Assembly (NCBI GenBank): GCA_013373385.1
Contig: JABXHX010000030.1
Coordinates: 17,302 to 81,301, forward strand
From: Flavobacteriaceae bacterium
GTDB lineage: Bacteria > Bacteroidota > Bacteroidia > Flavobacteriales > Flavobacteriaceae
Direction: 5' to 3'
DNA length: 64,000 bases
The notes below the pieces were generated by a model. It made no database searches and was not told the DNA's origin. It was given only the letters and a program-made list of their open reading frames with translations. Below, piece by piece: positions 36,208 through 45,337 of the stretch (within the stretch, counting starts at the first letter, position 1; each line of letters starts with the position of its first letter). A program made the translations under genes and the position numbers.

Positions 36208-37068
36208 TTAAAACAATAACCTCAAACCAATGTTAAAAGTTTGACCTAAGCCATTGTCTGTACCTCTAACAAAATTGGTATAAATAGTCTCTAAGTTTAA
36301 TGTTGATGTTAATTGATATTTACCTCCAAAGCCAAGTGCTGTATAGTCTTGCGTAAAGTTTCCAAAACGCTGTGAATGTTGTACCAACCCTAAAATGGTA
36401 GATTTAGAACTCGGAAAATAACTTAGAAAAACTCCTGGAGTAAATACCACTGTATTGTTTGCAAAACTTGCTTTACTTCCAAAATTATATTCAGTATTTA
36501 ACTCTGCAAATAATTGCCACTGGCTATTGAATGAGTAATCGTAAAACAATCTATTCTGAAAAGCCCAAGCTGTTTGATCTAAAAAGACACCGTTCTCTGT
36601 CTCATTTTTTACCAACGGAATGTGAATTGCTGTCTGAATAGAGAAGTTTCCAATATTTTTAAAAGGTTGAAATTTTATTGCCGGAGCAATCGATGTAATC
36701 CCTTTTCTTTCTGTAGCCGGATCGTCTTTAAAGCTAAAAACCGATAAAGCTTGTCGCCCCCCTTTTGTATTCGATCTATATTCTATGATAGCTCCAATGT
36801 TTACTCTATTATTTTCTGATATCCCTGTAAAAGCTTCTATACTTGATGTAAAATAATTCTCTCTTGCTTTAGAGGTTTTTGCGCCACTACTATTGGCAAA
36901 TTTAGTTTCTGTATACAAGTTATTAAACCATTTAATATCCCATTGACCTTGATTTAACAATTTTGAAGGTGTATAGGTTTGGATATTACTTTTATCTTCA
37001 TCTTGTGCATTCACAATAAAGGTACTTGCTATAAAAGCAAAAAGTAGAATAGAAATTTTATGTTTCAT
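36208..37068 (-). CDS. Outer membrane beta-barrel protein of unknown function
   Basis: A 286-residue protein with a cleavable signal peptide (about 1-21, ending VNAQ) and a beta-barrel pattern of alternating hydrophobic strands ending in the short GLRLLF motif, typical of outer membrane proteins. Similar proteins in Bacteroidota are annotated only as hypothetical or transporter-like. It precedes the GH113-like gene by 22 bases on the same strand. I cannot name a substrate or partner. Confidence 0.8.
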   Translation of the reverse strand: MKHKISILLFAFIASTFIVNAQDEDKSNIQTYTPSKLLNQGQWDIKWFNNLYTETKFANSSGAKTSKARENYFTSSIEAFTGISENNRVNIGAIIEYRSNTKGGRQALSVFSFKDDPATERKGITSIAPAIKFQPFKNIGNFSIQTAIHIPLVKNETENGVFLDQTAWAFQNRLFYDYSFNSQWQLFAELNTEYNFGSKASFANNTVVFTPGVFLSYFPSSKSTILGLVQHSQRFGNFTQDYTALGFGGKYQLTSTLNLETIYTNFVRGTDNGLGQTFNIGLRLLF

Positions 37069-37176
37069 TTTGTTTATATTTTTAGAATTACGTGGTAAGT
37101 CGAGTAATTCAAAAAATGATTACAGAAAAATAGAATTATCAATTATTAATAATCATTCTAAATTAGAGTCTAAGTT

Positions 37177-37184
37177 TAAGTTTG
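37177..37184 (+). promoter_or_regulatory. -7 promoter element for the oxidoreductase-glycosyltransferase operon
   Basis: TAAGTTTG matches TAnnTTTG, 40 bases before ATG 37225. The -33 region has no TTG at ideal spacing. Confidence 0.4.
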
Positions 37185-37224
37185 TAACTTTCCTCTCGAC
37201 AGAATAGCCATCAACAATTAATTT

Positions 37225-38568
37225 ATGGAACATATTGTTATTATAGGAAACGGAATCTCTGGAGTTACAGCTGCTAGGCATATCAGAAAAAATTCTGATG
37301 TAGAAATCACTATAGTTTCTGCAGAAACCGATTATTTCTTTTCTAGAACTGCATTGATGTATGTCTATATGGGACATATGAAGTTTGAACACACGCAACC
37401 TTACGAACCTTGGTTTTGGAAAAAAAACAACATCAATCTTAAAAAAGGATTAGTTACTAAAATTCATACAGATGCAACTAAAATTGAGTTTCACAATGGT
37501 GAGCAACTAACTTATGACAAGCTCATTATAGCAACTGGCTCAAAGCCTAATAAGTTTGGATGGCCTGGTCAAGACCTTAATGGCGTTATGGGCATGTATC
37601 ATAAACAAGATTTAGAAAACTTAGAAAAATTTGCACCAAATAATACAGTTTGTAAACGTGCTGTAATTGTTGGCGGAGGATTGATTGGTATTGAGCTTGC
37701 AGAAATGTTACACAGCAGAAATATACCTGTAACATTTTTAGTACGTGAAGAAAGTTTTTGGAATGCTGTATTACCTGCACAAGAATCTGCCATGATTAAT
37801 AAAGAAATTACAGACAATCATATTGATTTGCGTTTGGGCACCAACTTAAAAGAAATAAAAGCCGATGCTATTGGCAATGTAAAATCTGTTGTAATTGCAG
37901 AAACTGGCGAAGAAATTGAATGCAATGTAGTTGGACTTACTGCTGGAGTATCACCAAATATTGATTTCTTAAAAGAGTCTGGAATTGAAATCGGTCGAGG
38001 TGTAAAAGTAAATCGGTATTTAGAAACCAATATTAAAAACATTTATGCCATTGGCGATTGTGCAGAACAACACGAAGCTATTGACCAAAGAAGACCTATT
38101 GAAGCAGTTTGGTATACTGGTAGAATGATGGGAGAAACTGTGGCACAAACTATTTGTGGTAACAAAACAGCGTACAAACCAGGACACTGGTTTAACTCAG
38201 CAAAATTTATAGATATAGAATATCAAACCTACGGTTGGGTCTGGGCGCAGCCCAAAGAAAACGAAGCTCGTTTTTATTGGGAACACAGTAGTGGTAAAAA
38301 ATGCATTCATATTAGTTATGATAAAAATACACATAGGTTTATTGGCATCAATACTTTTGGAATTAGAATGCGACACGAATTTTTTAATAATGCGCTAAAT
38401 AAAAAACTATCGGTTGATGAGGTATTAGAACATTTAGCTGATGCAAATTTCGATCCTGAATTCTATAAATTACATGAATCTGAAATTATCGCAAAATTTA
38501 ATCAAGAAAACAGTACAAACATCCAGCTTAAAAAGAAAAGTTGGAAACGAATTTTTAGCCTACAATAG
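37225..38568 (+). CDS. NAD(P)/FAD-dependent oxidoreductase
   Basis: A 447-residue pyridine-nucleotide-disulfide-type flavoprotein. The FAD motif IIGNGISG is at 6-13, ATG-type IIATGSKPN at about 101-109, the NAD(P) motif VGGGLIGIE around 149-157, and the second FAD contact is NIYAIGDCAE. The C-terminal 130 residues hold no redox-active CxxxxC, so it resembles NirB-like or ferredoxin-reductase-type enzymes. The polyferredoxin gene follows after 2 bases, which suggests that electrons pass between the two products. Confidence 0.9.
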   Translation: MEHIVIIGNGISGVTAARHIRKNSDVEITIVSAETDYFFSRTALMYVYMGHMKFEHTQPYEPWFWKKNNINLKKGLVTKIHTDATKIEFHNGEQLTYDKLIIATGSKPNKFGWPGQDLNGVMGMYHKQDLENLEKFAPNNTVCKRAVIVGGGLIGIELAEMLHSRNIPVTFLVREESFWNAVLPAQESAMINKEITDNHIDLRLGTNLKEIKADAIGNVKSVVIAETGEEIECNVVGLTAGVSPNIDFLKESGIEIGRGVKVNRYLETNIKNIYAIGDCAEQHEAIDQRRPIEAVWYTGRMMGETVAQTICGNKTAYKPGHWFNSAKFIDIEYQTYGWVWAQPKENEARFYWEHSSGKKCIHISYDKNTHRFIGINTFGIRMRHEFFNNALNKKLSVDEVLEHLADANFDPEFYKLHESEIIAKFNQENSTNIQLKKKSWKRIFSLQ

Positions 38569-38570
38569 AT

Positions 38571-40193
38571 ATGAAAGCAATAAAAAATATAGGATTAGTT
38601 GTTTTTATAACAGGTCTAATCATTTTTACAGGAAGCATTTTTACTGGTTCTTTTAACCTAAATGAAGCAGAACTAGACAATTTTATCAGTAGTAAAAACT
38701 ATAAAAACGAACTGATAAAAGAAGAGCTAAAAAAAGCAATTGTAACCTCAGAACCTCTAAGTATTTTTGAGTTTTCTAGTAAAGTTAGAAATGCATATGC
38801 AATTTCTAACAAGTATTATGACGACTTAATTGCCAAATACGACGCAGAAAAAAACTGGGATAAAAAAGGAGCACAATACCAATATAAAATTTATGGAAAA
38901 CCACATACACTTAGTTTTGAATTAGCCAAAATTGCGGGTAAAGGCTCAATAAAAGAGAATCCTAATTTATTTTGGTGGTTGACTTTTGGATTAGGAATTG
39001 TAGGTGCACTATTGTTTATACTACCAAACTATATTTTATTGGGTAATGCTGGTATAAAAAACAATGGTATCTATTTAGAATCAAGTACCAACAGAGGGTT
39101 AATTGCTTGGTTGGTGTTAATTTATCTAGTTGGTTTTTATCTACTCCTCTACTTTATGCCAGATTATGTGGTAAATTGGACTTTTATTTTTGACCCAATT
39201 AGTAAAGCCTTAAATGGAGGTTTAGCTTCGCAATGGTTTGTATACGGGTTCTTATATTGTGTTATTATGTTAGTTATGGCAATCAGAATGTATATCAAAT
39301 ACAGACATAACAAATACCAAATTATCAGAACCACTTCTGTATTATTTTTTCAAATTGTATTTGCGTTTTTAATTCCAGAAATCATGACAAGTTTAAACAT
39401 GCCTGGCTATGATTTTAAGAACGCTTTTCCGCTAGATTACGATTTCTTTTTTGAATGGAATTTAGATAGTTTACGAAGTAGCGGAGCCGTTGGTTTATTT
39501 ATTTTGGCTTGGGGAATCCTATTAACCCTTGTTATTGTACCAGTAATGGTGTACTTCTTTGGCAAACGTTGGTATTGTTCTTGGGTATGTGGCTGTGGCG
39601 GATTAGCTGAGACACTTGGTGACCCATATAGACAACACTCAAATAAAACGCTAAAAGCATGGAAACTAGAACGCTGGTTAATTCATTCAGTACTTGTGTT
39701 TTCTTTGATAATGACTGTAGTAACTTTATATTGCTACTTTACAGGAACGAATTCTTTTCTAGGAATCAATTCTCAATGGATAAAAGACACATATAGCTTC
39801 TTAATTGGGGCATGGTTTGCTGGAGTTATCGGCACAGGGTTTTATCCAATTTTTGGAAATCGCGTTTGGTGTCGTTTTGGTTGCCCGTTAGCCGCTTATA
39901 TGGGAATTGTACAGCGTTTCAAATCTCGTTTTAGAATTACCACTAATGGCGGGCAGTGTATTTCTTGTGGAAACTGTTCAACCTATTGCGAGCAAGGGAT
40001 TGATGTTAGAGCTTATGCACAAAAAGGAGAAAATATTGTAAGAGCAAGTTGTGTGGGTTGTGGTATCTGTTCGGCAGTTTGCCCTCGTGGTGTTCTAAAA
40101 CTAGAAAATGGCCCTGAAAAGGGACGTATCAATCCTACAGAAGTTTTATTAGGAAATGATGTTGACTTAATGAAACTTATAAATAACAACTAA
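38571..40193 (+). CDS. Membrane polyferredoxin (NapH/RdxA-like 4Fe-4S protein)
   Basis: A 540-residue inner-membrane protein. It has an N-terminal helix, further transmembrane segments, the NapH-type motifs WYCSWVCGCGG and VWCRFGCPLAAYMG, and two C-terminal 4Fe-4S clusters: Cys463/466/469/473 and Cys494/497/500/504. Such proteins move electrons across or along the membrane. Its stop shares one base with the next start (TAATG at 40191). The electron acceptor is unknown; its position between a flavoprotein and glycosyltransferases is unusual. Confidence 0.9.
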   Translation: MKAIKNIGLVVFITGLIIFTGSIFTGSFNLNEAELDNFISSKNYKNELIKEELKKAIVTSEPLSIFEFSSKVRNAYAISNKYYDDLIAKYDAEKNWDKKGAQYQYKIYGKPHTLSFELAKIAGKGSIKENPNLFWWLTFGLGIVGALLFILPNYILLGNAGIKNNGIYLESSTNRGLIAWLVLIYLVGFYLLLYFMPDYVVNWTFIFDPISKALNGGLASQWFVYGFLYCVIMLVMAIRMYIKYRHNKYQIIRTTSVLFFQIVFAFLIPEIMTSLNMPGYDFKNAFPLDYDFFFEWNLDSLRSSGAVGLFILAWGILLTLVIVPVMVYFFGKRWYCSWVCGCGGLAETLGDPYRQHSNKTLKAWKLERWLIHSVLVFSLIMTVVTLYCYFTGTNSFLGINSQWIKDTYSFLIGAWFAGVIGTGFYPIFGNRVWCRFGCPLAAYMGIVQRFKSRFRITTNGGQCISCGNCSTYCEQGIDVRAYAQKGENIVRASCVGCGICSAVCPRGVLKLENGPEKGRINPTEVLLGNDVDLMKLINNN

Positions 40194-40672
40194 TGTATCG
40201 ATACACTTTACTTGTACTTATTTTATTGTATAGCAGCAATGCATTGTGTCAAAAAAAATACCATAAAAAGTATTATAAAAATGGACAACTAAAAGTTGAG
40301 GGCTGGCTACAAAACAATCAAAAAAACGGTTATTGGAAATTCTATTTTAAAAATGGTCAGTTAAAAAAAGAAGGGCATTTTTTAAACAATACAAAAACAA
40401 AATATTGGTATTTTTACCGCAAAGACGGAAGCAAAAAAGAGGAAGGTCATTTTTTAAATGACAAAAAGAATAGTTGGTGGCTGTTTTACACTAACAACGG
40501 AGAAGTAAATCACAAATGTCAATTAAAAGATAACCAAAAAAACGGCTATTGCTTGCGTTATCAAAGCAAAAAATTAATCAAAATTGAAAAATTCCTAAAA
40601 GGAAACAAAATAAAAGAATGGACAGACTTGCAATCTTTTAAAAAAGAAAATAACCTGTCTGACTTATACTAA
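40193..40672 (+). CDS. YwqK/MORN-like repeat protein
   Basis: A 159-residue exported protein (signal about 1-19) built of four to five copies of an about 23-residue MORN-like repeat with the pattern KNGQLKxEGxxxNxxKxGYWxFY. YwqK-type proteins of this kind are often labelled as antitoxins, but the repeats are a generic protein- or membrane-binding module. It starts in the TAATG overlap with the polyferredoxin and abuts the glycosyltransferase, so it belongs to the operon. Its role there is unknown. Confidence 0.85.
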   Translation: MYRYTLLVLILLYSSNALCQKKYHKKYYKNGQLKVEGWLQNNQKNGYWKFYFKNGQLKKEGHFLNNTKTKYWYFYRKDGSKKEEGHFLNDKKNSWWLFYTNNGEVNHKCQLKDNQKNGYCLRYQSKKLIKIEKFLKGNKIKEWTDLQSFKKENNLSDLY

Positions 40673-41380
40673 ATGAGCCAATTAATCAAAGTAATTATCC
40701 CAGCGTATAACGAGCAAGATTCTATTGCCAATGTTATCAATGACATCCCTACAATTGTAGAAGAAATTATTGTAGTTAGCAATAATTCTACCGATAATAC
40801 AGAAGTAAATGCTAAAAACGCGGGTGCAACCGTATTAACAGAAAACAAAAAAGGATATGGTTATGCATGTTTAAAAGGGATGAAGTATATCGCTTCAACA
40901 GCACAAAAAAATCCTGCTGAAAAACCAACGATTGTTGTTTTTTTAGATGGTGATTATTCTGATTATCCTGAACAGCTGACAGAAATTGTAGCTCCAATCA
41001 TAGAAAATGATATCGATTTTGTAATTGGTGCACGTATAAAACGACTACGAGAACATGGCGCTATGACTCCACAACAAGTTTTTGGAAATTGGTTAGCAAC
41101 AAGTTTGATGAAGTTATTTTTTAAAGCAACATTTACAGACTTGGGTCCATTTAGAGCCATTAAATATGACAAGTTATTAGCTTTACAGATGGAAGACAAA
41201 ACCTACGGATGGACGGTAGAAATGCAATTAAAAGCATTGAAACAAAAACTAAGCTATGTAGAGATACCTATGAAATACAGAAACAGAATTGGTGTTTCTA
41301 AAGTTTCTGGAACTGTAAAAGGAAGTATAATGGCTGGTGTCAAAATTTTAGGTTGGATATTTAAATACAGTTTTAAGTAA
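40673..41380 (+). CDS. Family 2 glycosyltransferase, DPM1-like
   Basis: A 235-residue GT2 enzyme with the GT-A fold: VIIPAYNEQDSI at 8-19 and DGD at 92-94. The size, absence of transmembrane helices and overall pattern resemble dolichyl/polyprenyl-phosphate mannose synthases, so it may load a sugar onto undecaprenyl phosphate. Its stop shares one base with the next GT2 gene (TAATG at 41378). The sugar is not determinable. Confidence 0.9.
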   Translation: MSQLIKVIIPAYNEQDSIANVINDIPTIVEEIIVVSNNSTDNTEVNAKNAGATVLTENKKGYGYACLKGMKYIASTAQKNPAEKPTIVVFLDGDYSDYPEQLTEIVAPIIENDIDFVIGARIKRLREHGAMTPQQVFGNWLATSLMKLFFKATFTDLGPFRAIKYDKLLALQMEDKTYGWTVEMQLKALKQKLSYVEIPMKYRNRIGVSKVSGTVKGSIMAGVKILGWIFKYSFK

Positions 41381-42870
41381 TGGTTGCAGAATACATCATC
41401 ATCATCATTTATTCTCTAGCATTAGTGCTTATTTTTATGTATGCACTGGCGCAGTTAAACCTGTTGATTAATTATTTACAAGCGCAAAACAAAAAAGATA
41501 CTTGCCAAAAATTTGATCTTACAAACCCAGCAGAAACACCTTTTATAACCATACAGCTACCAGTATATAATGAATTGTATGTAATGGAGCGATTACTCAA
41601 TAATATTGTGAATGTTGAGTATCCGAAAGACAAATTAGAAATTCAGGTTTTAGATGATTCTACAGACGAATCTGTAAATGCTACAAAAACACTTATCACC
41701 GAATTACAAAAAAGCGGAATAAATATTCAGCATATTAGAAGGACCAATAGAAATGGCTTTAAAGCTGGCGCCTTAAAAGAAGGATTAGAAAAAGCAAAAG
41801 GAGAATTTATTGCTATTTTTGACGCCGATTTTTTACCAAAAAAAGATTGGCTTTTAAAAACTGTCCCTTATTTTAAAAATCAAGAAATTGGTGTTGTGCA
41901 AACGCGCTGGGGACATATCAACAGAAATTATTCTACACTTACAAAAATTCAAGCATTTGCCTTAGATGCACATTTTACTTTAGAGCAAGTAGGCAGAAAT
42001 AGCAAAGGTCATTTTATTAATTTTAATGGTACAGCTGGTATTTGGCGCAAAGCCTGTATTTACGATGCAGGGAATTGGGAAGGCGACACCTTAACCGAAG
42101 ATTTAGATTTAAGCTATAGAGCACAACTTAAAAAGTGGAAGTTTAAATACCTCGAAGATGTTGAAACTCCAGCAGAATTACCTGTTATAATCAGCGCAGC
42201 AAGATCACAACAATTTCGGTGGAATAAAGGAGGGGCTGAAAACTTTCAAAAAATGGCAAAACGAGTTATTTTCAATAAAGATTTAGCTGTAAAATCAAAA
42301 GTACATGGACTACTCCATTTATTAAATAGCACCATGTTTTTAAATGTACTAATAGTTGGTGTGTTAAGCATACCCATGTTGTATATTAAAAACAACAACC
42401 CAATGCTTAAAAATTATTTTTATATGATGAGTTTTTTTGTCATCAGCTCCATTATATTTTTTATTTGTTATTGGTTTATGTATCGTAAAATTTATGGTGG
42501 TGGGTTAAAAAACTTCTTTAAATATATCAGTGCATTTTTTACTTTTTTTTCAATTGCAATGGGATTTTCTTTACACAATACCATTGCAGTAATTGAAGGT
42601 CATTTTGGTAAAAAAAGTGAATTTGTACGAACACCAAAGTTTAATATTAAAACTCTAAAAGACAGTTGGAAAAACAACAAATACATTCATAAAAAACCAT
42701 CTATACATGTGGTATTAGAAGGCATACTTGTTCTGTATTTTGCATTTGGTATGTACAGTGCATTTGTAGTTGGCAATGAAGGTGGTGATTTTGGACTTTT
42801 CCCTTTTCATTTAATGCTATTTTCGGGGTTTGGCTACGTATTTTTTAAATCTGTTTTTTCTAAAGCCTAA
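41380..42870 (+). CDS. Membrane family 2 glycosyltransferase (cellulose synthase-like)
   Basis: A 496-residue processive-type GT2. An N-terminal helix (about 5-25) precedes the catalytic domain: LPVYNE at 60-65, DAD at 148-150, TED at 239-241 and QQFRW at 277-281, the complete D, DxD, D, QxxRW set. Four or more helices follow (from about 312). Similar proteins make beta-linked glycans or glucosyl/mannosyl glycolipids. It is coupled by TAATG overlaps to the genes on both sides. No BcsB/BcsC-like export genes are present, so glycolipid synthesis fits better than cellulose. Confidence 0.92.
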   Translation: MVAEYIIIIIYSLALVLIFMYALAQLNLLINYLQAQNKKDTCQKFDLTNPAETPFITIQLPVYNELYVMERLLNNIVNVEYPKDKLEIQVLDDSTDESVNATKTLITELQKSGINIQHIRRTNRNGFKAGALKEGLEKAKGEFIAIFDADFLPKKDWLLKTVPYFKNQEIGVVQTRWGHINRNYSTLTKIQAFALDAHFTLEQVGRNSKGHFINFNGTAGIWRKACIYDAGNWEGDTLTEDLDLSYRAQLKKWKFKYLEDVETPAELPVIISAARSQQFRWNKGGAENFQKMAKRVIFNKDLAVKSKVHGLLHLLNSTMFLNVLIVGVLSIPMLYIKNNNPMLKNYFYMMSFFVISSIIFFICYWFMYRKIYGGGLKNFFKYISAFFTFFSIAMGFSLHNTIAVIEGHFGKKSEFVRTPKFNIKTLKDSWKNNKYIHKKPSIHVVLEGILVLYFAFGMYSAFVVGNEGGDFGLFPFHLMLFSGFGYVFFKSVFSKA

Positions 42871-44228
42871 TGTCTTTTATAAAAGAAAATAGCATAAAAT
42901 ATTTGGTAATTGTCACCACTATTATCCTCTATTTTTTATTTGCTTATCAACTAGAGCGCACACAATTTGTAAACTTACTTGTTTTATATGCTTGTTTGTT
43001 TGCTTCCTACTTTTACCTTTTAAAAAAGAACAATAACGAATTTAAATTTCTAGTAGGAATTGCTGTTTTATATAGACTCGTTTTTTTATTTGCCATTCCT
43101 AATTTGTCACAAGATTTTTATCGATTTATTTGGGATGGGCGATTAATTTTTGAAGGCTTAAACCCTTACCTATATCTACCAGAAGATTTTATCAATCAAC
43201 AACAGTTTCCAGTAAACCAAGCACAAGAATTATACACAAGTATGGGTGCATTAAACGGGAGTCATTTTACCAACTACCCTCCTATAAACCAATTATGCTT
43301 CTTTATAGCTGCTGTTCTTGCAAACAAAAGTATTATGGGCGCAGTTATTGTAATGCGACTCCTCATTATTTTTGCTGATATTGGTATTATCTATTTTGGC
43401 AAAAAAATACTTACTCAACTAAAGCTACCAACCGGTGCTATTTTTTTATATGCATTAAATCCGTTTATTATTATTGAACTAACAGGTAATTTACATTTTG
43501 AACCTGTGATGTTATTTTTCTTAGTCTGGTCTATTTATTTACTTCTAAAAAAGCAACAGCTTTGGGCAGCAGCTGTATTTGCATTATCCATATCCGTTAA
43601 GTTAATTCCATTACTATTTTTACCCTTATTTTTTCAATGGTTTGTAAAAAATGAACATGCGTTTAAAAAAGGAATTGCAACATTAGCTGCTTTTTATGGA
43701 GTTGTTTTAGCTGTAACCCTACTTCTATTTTTACCTTTTTATACTCCTGAACTCATTGCTAATTACTCCAATTCAGTAGGATTATGGTTTAGAAATTTTG
43801 AATTCAACGCCAGCTTTTACTACATTTTTAGAGAGATCGGATATGTATTTAGAGGCTATAACGAAATAGCAATTATTGGTAAAATAATGCCCGCTATGAC
43901 TATCCTTTTTTTGGGGTGGATTACTCTTTTTAGAAAAAATAAACAACCCAAACAATTGCTTACTGCAATGCTATTCGGTATTTCTTTTTATTATTTTACC
44001 ACCACCACAATGCACCCTTGGTATTTAGCCACCCTTATTTTACTAACTACTTTTACACGGTATAGATTCCCTATAATTTGGAGTGTGGCAATAGTGCTCA
44101 GCTATCAAGCTTACGCAAATACACCTTGGCAAGAAAACCTATGGTTGGTGGCTATTGAATATGTTATAATGTACAGTTTTTTAATTTGGGAGATAACTAA
44201 CAAAAAACGCTCCATATTACTTTTATAA
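42870..44228 (+). CDS. Polytopic GT-C mannosyltransferase-like protein
   Basis: A 452-residue protein with roughly ten to twelve transmembrane helices and the GT-C/GT87-like loop DFYRFIWDGRLIFEGLNPY, where Asp82 is the likely catalytic residue; YALNPFIIIELTGNLHFEP and MHPWYLATLILL follow. GT-C enzymes use polyprenyl-phosphate sugars on the outer face of the membrane, which would fit a donor made by the DPM1-like enzyme two genes upstream. It starts in a TAATG overlap with the previous gene and ends the operon. Confidence 0.88.
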   Translation: MSFIKENSIKYLVIVTTIILYFLFAYQLERTQFVNLLVLYACLFASYFYLLKKNNNEFKFLVGIAVLYRLVFLFAIPNLSQDFYRFIWDGRLIFEGLNPYLYLPEDFINQQQFPVNQAQELYTSMGALNGSHFTNYPPINQLCFFIAAVLANKSIMGAVIVMRLLIIFADIGIIYFGKKILTQLKLPTGAIFLYALNPFIIIELTGNLHFEPVMLFFLVWSIYLLLKKQQLWAAAVFALSISVKLIPLLFLPLFFQWFVKNEHAFKKGIATLAAFYGVVLAVTLLLFLPFYTPELIANYSNSVGLWFRNFEFNASFYYIFREIGYVFRGYNEIAIIGKIMPAMTILFLGWITLFRKNKQPKQLLTAMLFGISFYYFTTTTMHPWYLATLILLTTFTRYRFPIIWSVAIVLSYQAYANTPWQENLWLVAIEYVIMYSFLIWEITNKKRSILLL

Positions 44229-44247
44229 AAAGAACGAATGTTTATTT

Positions 44248-44265
44248 GAACAACATATATTGTTC
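44248..44265. promoter_or_regulatory. Candidate LacI-type operator
   Basis: An 18-base near-palindrome, GAACAACATATATTGTTC, matches its reverse complement at 16 of 18 positions. It lies between the glycosyltransferase stop and the LacI-type start, about 35 bases upstream. A T-run follows, so a weak terminator is an alternative. Confidence 0.4.
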
Positions 44266-44299
44266 TTTTTTTGTACTTTAGAGCTTCATTTTATTTCTT

Positions 44300-45337
44300 A
44301 TGAAGCGACTTACAATTAAAGACATTGCCAATCATTTTAACGTATCTATTTCTACCGTTTCTAAAGCGTTGAATGACAGCTATGAAATAAGTGTAAGTAC
44401 CAAAGAAAAAATTCAGCGTTTTGCAAAAGAAAACAATTACAAACCTAACTTTAATGCGTTAAGTTTAAAGAGTAGAAAAACAAAAACAATTGGAATCATC
44501 ATTCCCAATATGTTAAACTATTTTTTTGCGCAAGTATTTAAAGGAGTAGAAAAAGTAGCCAACAAAAGAGGCTACAAAATAATCTCTTGTATTTCTAACG
44601 AATCGTACGAAAAAGAAAAAGAAACGCTAGAAATGTTATCAAATGGTAGTATTGACGGGGTAATAGTTTCTATTGCAGAAGAAACAGAATTACAAAACAA
44701 CTTTAGTCATTTTGAAAATTGTATTGCTGCAGGAATCCCAATTGTTATGTTTGATAGAGTTGCTGAACGCATCAATTGTGATAAAGTAATTACTAACGAT
44801 TTTGATGGTGCAGTAAATGCAGTACAACACTTGGTAAAAACAGGATTTAAAAACATTGCATTTATATCTACAATAAGCAACTTACAAATTGGTCGTTTAA
44901 GACATCAAGGCTATCTTAAAGGCTTAGAAAAAGAAAATATTGCTATTAGAGAAGACTTTATCATCAATATAAAAGAAGACGATTACAAAGAATATGAAAA
45001 TGTACTAACGCCTATTTTTGCTCAAAAAGATATTGACGCAGTGATTACTACAGATGAGTCTTCTGCCATTGCTGCAATGAAAGTAGCCATTAGAAAAGGA
45101 CATACAGTACCAGATAACTTTTCGGTCATTGCTTTTTCTAACGGAATTTTAGCTAGGCATTCTAGTCCAAAAATGACAACAGTAAGTCAGCACGGAGAAC
45201 AAATGGGTGCTACTGCTGCAGAAAAACTAATTGACAAATTAGAAAATAATAACGATACTCATAACGAAACCTTTATTATTAAAACAGATATCGTTGAGCG
45301 AAAATCTACTAAATCTTACATGGTAGTTCACAATTAA
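44300..45337 (+). CDS. LacI-family transcriptional regulator
   Basis: A 345-residue regulator. The N-terminal helix-turn-helix TIKDIANHFNVSISTVSKALN spans about 5-25, with the hinge region through residue 60, and the rest is a periplasmic-binding-protein-like sugar-sensing domain beginning IGIIIPNMLNYFF. In Bacteroidota such regulators usually control carbohydrate uptake loci, but no such locus adjoins. The nearest same-strand genes are the glycosyltransferases upstream. A candidate palindromic operator is seen at 44248-44265. Its stop abuts the convergent DUF2797 gene. Confidence 0.93.
   Translation: MKRLTIKDIANHFNVSISTVSKALNDSYEISVSTKEKIQRFAKENNYKPNFNALSLKSRKTKTIGIIIPNMLNYFFAQVFKGVEKVANKRGYKIISCISNESYEKEKETLEMLSNGSIDGVIVSIAEETELQNNFSHFENCIAAGIPIVMFDRVAERINCDKVITNDFDGAVNAVQHLVKTGFKNIAFISTISNLQIGRLRHQGYLKGLEKENIAIREDFIINIKEDDYKEYENVLTPIFAQKDIDAVITTDESSAIAAMKVAIRKGHTVPDNFSVIAFSNGILARHSSPKMTTVSQHGEQMGATAAEKLIDKLENNNDTHNETFIIKTDIVERKSTKSYMVVHN

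Noticed and set aside
40193..40672. YwqK-like protein as antitoxin of a toxin-antitoxin pair
   Set aside because: There is no toxin-sized partner; neighbours are a polyferredoxin and a glycosyltransferase, and the repeat is a general MORN-like module with a signal peptide.
41380..42870. Cellulose synthase BcsA
   Set aside because: The catalytic set fits, but there is no PilZ domain and no BcsB or BcsC gene nearby; a glycolipid or other glycan synthase is more likely.
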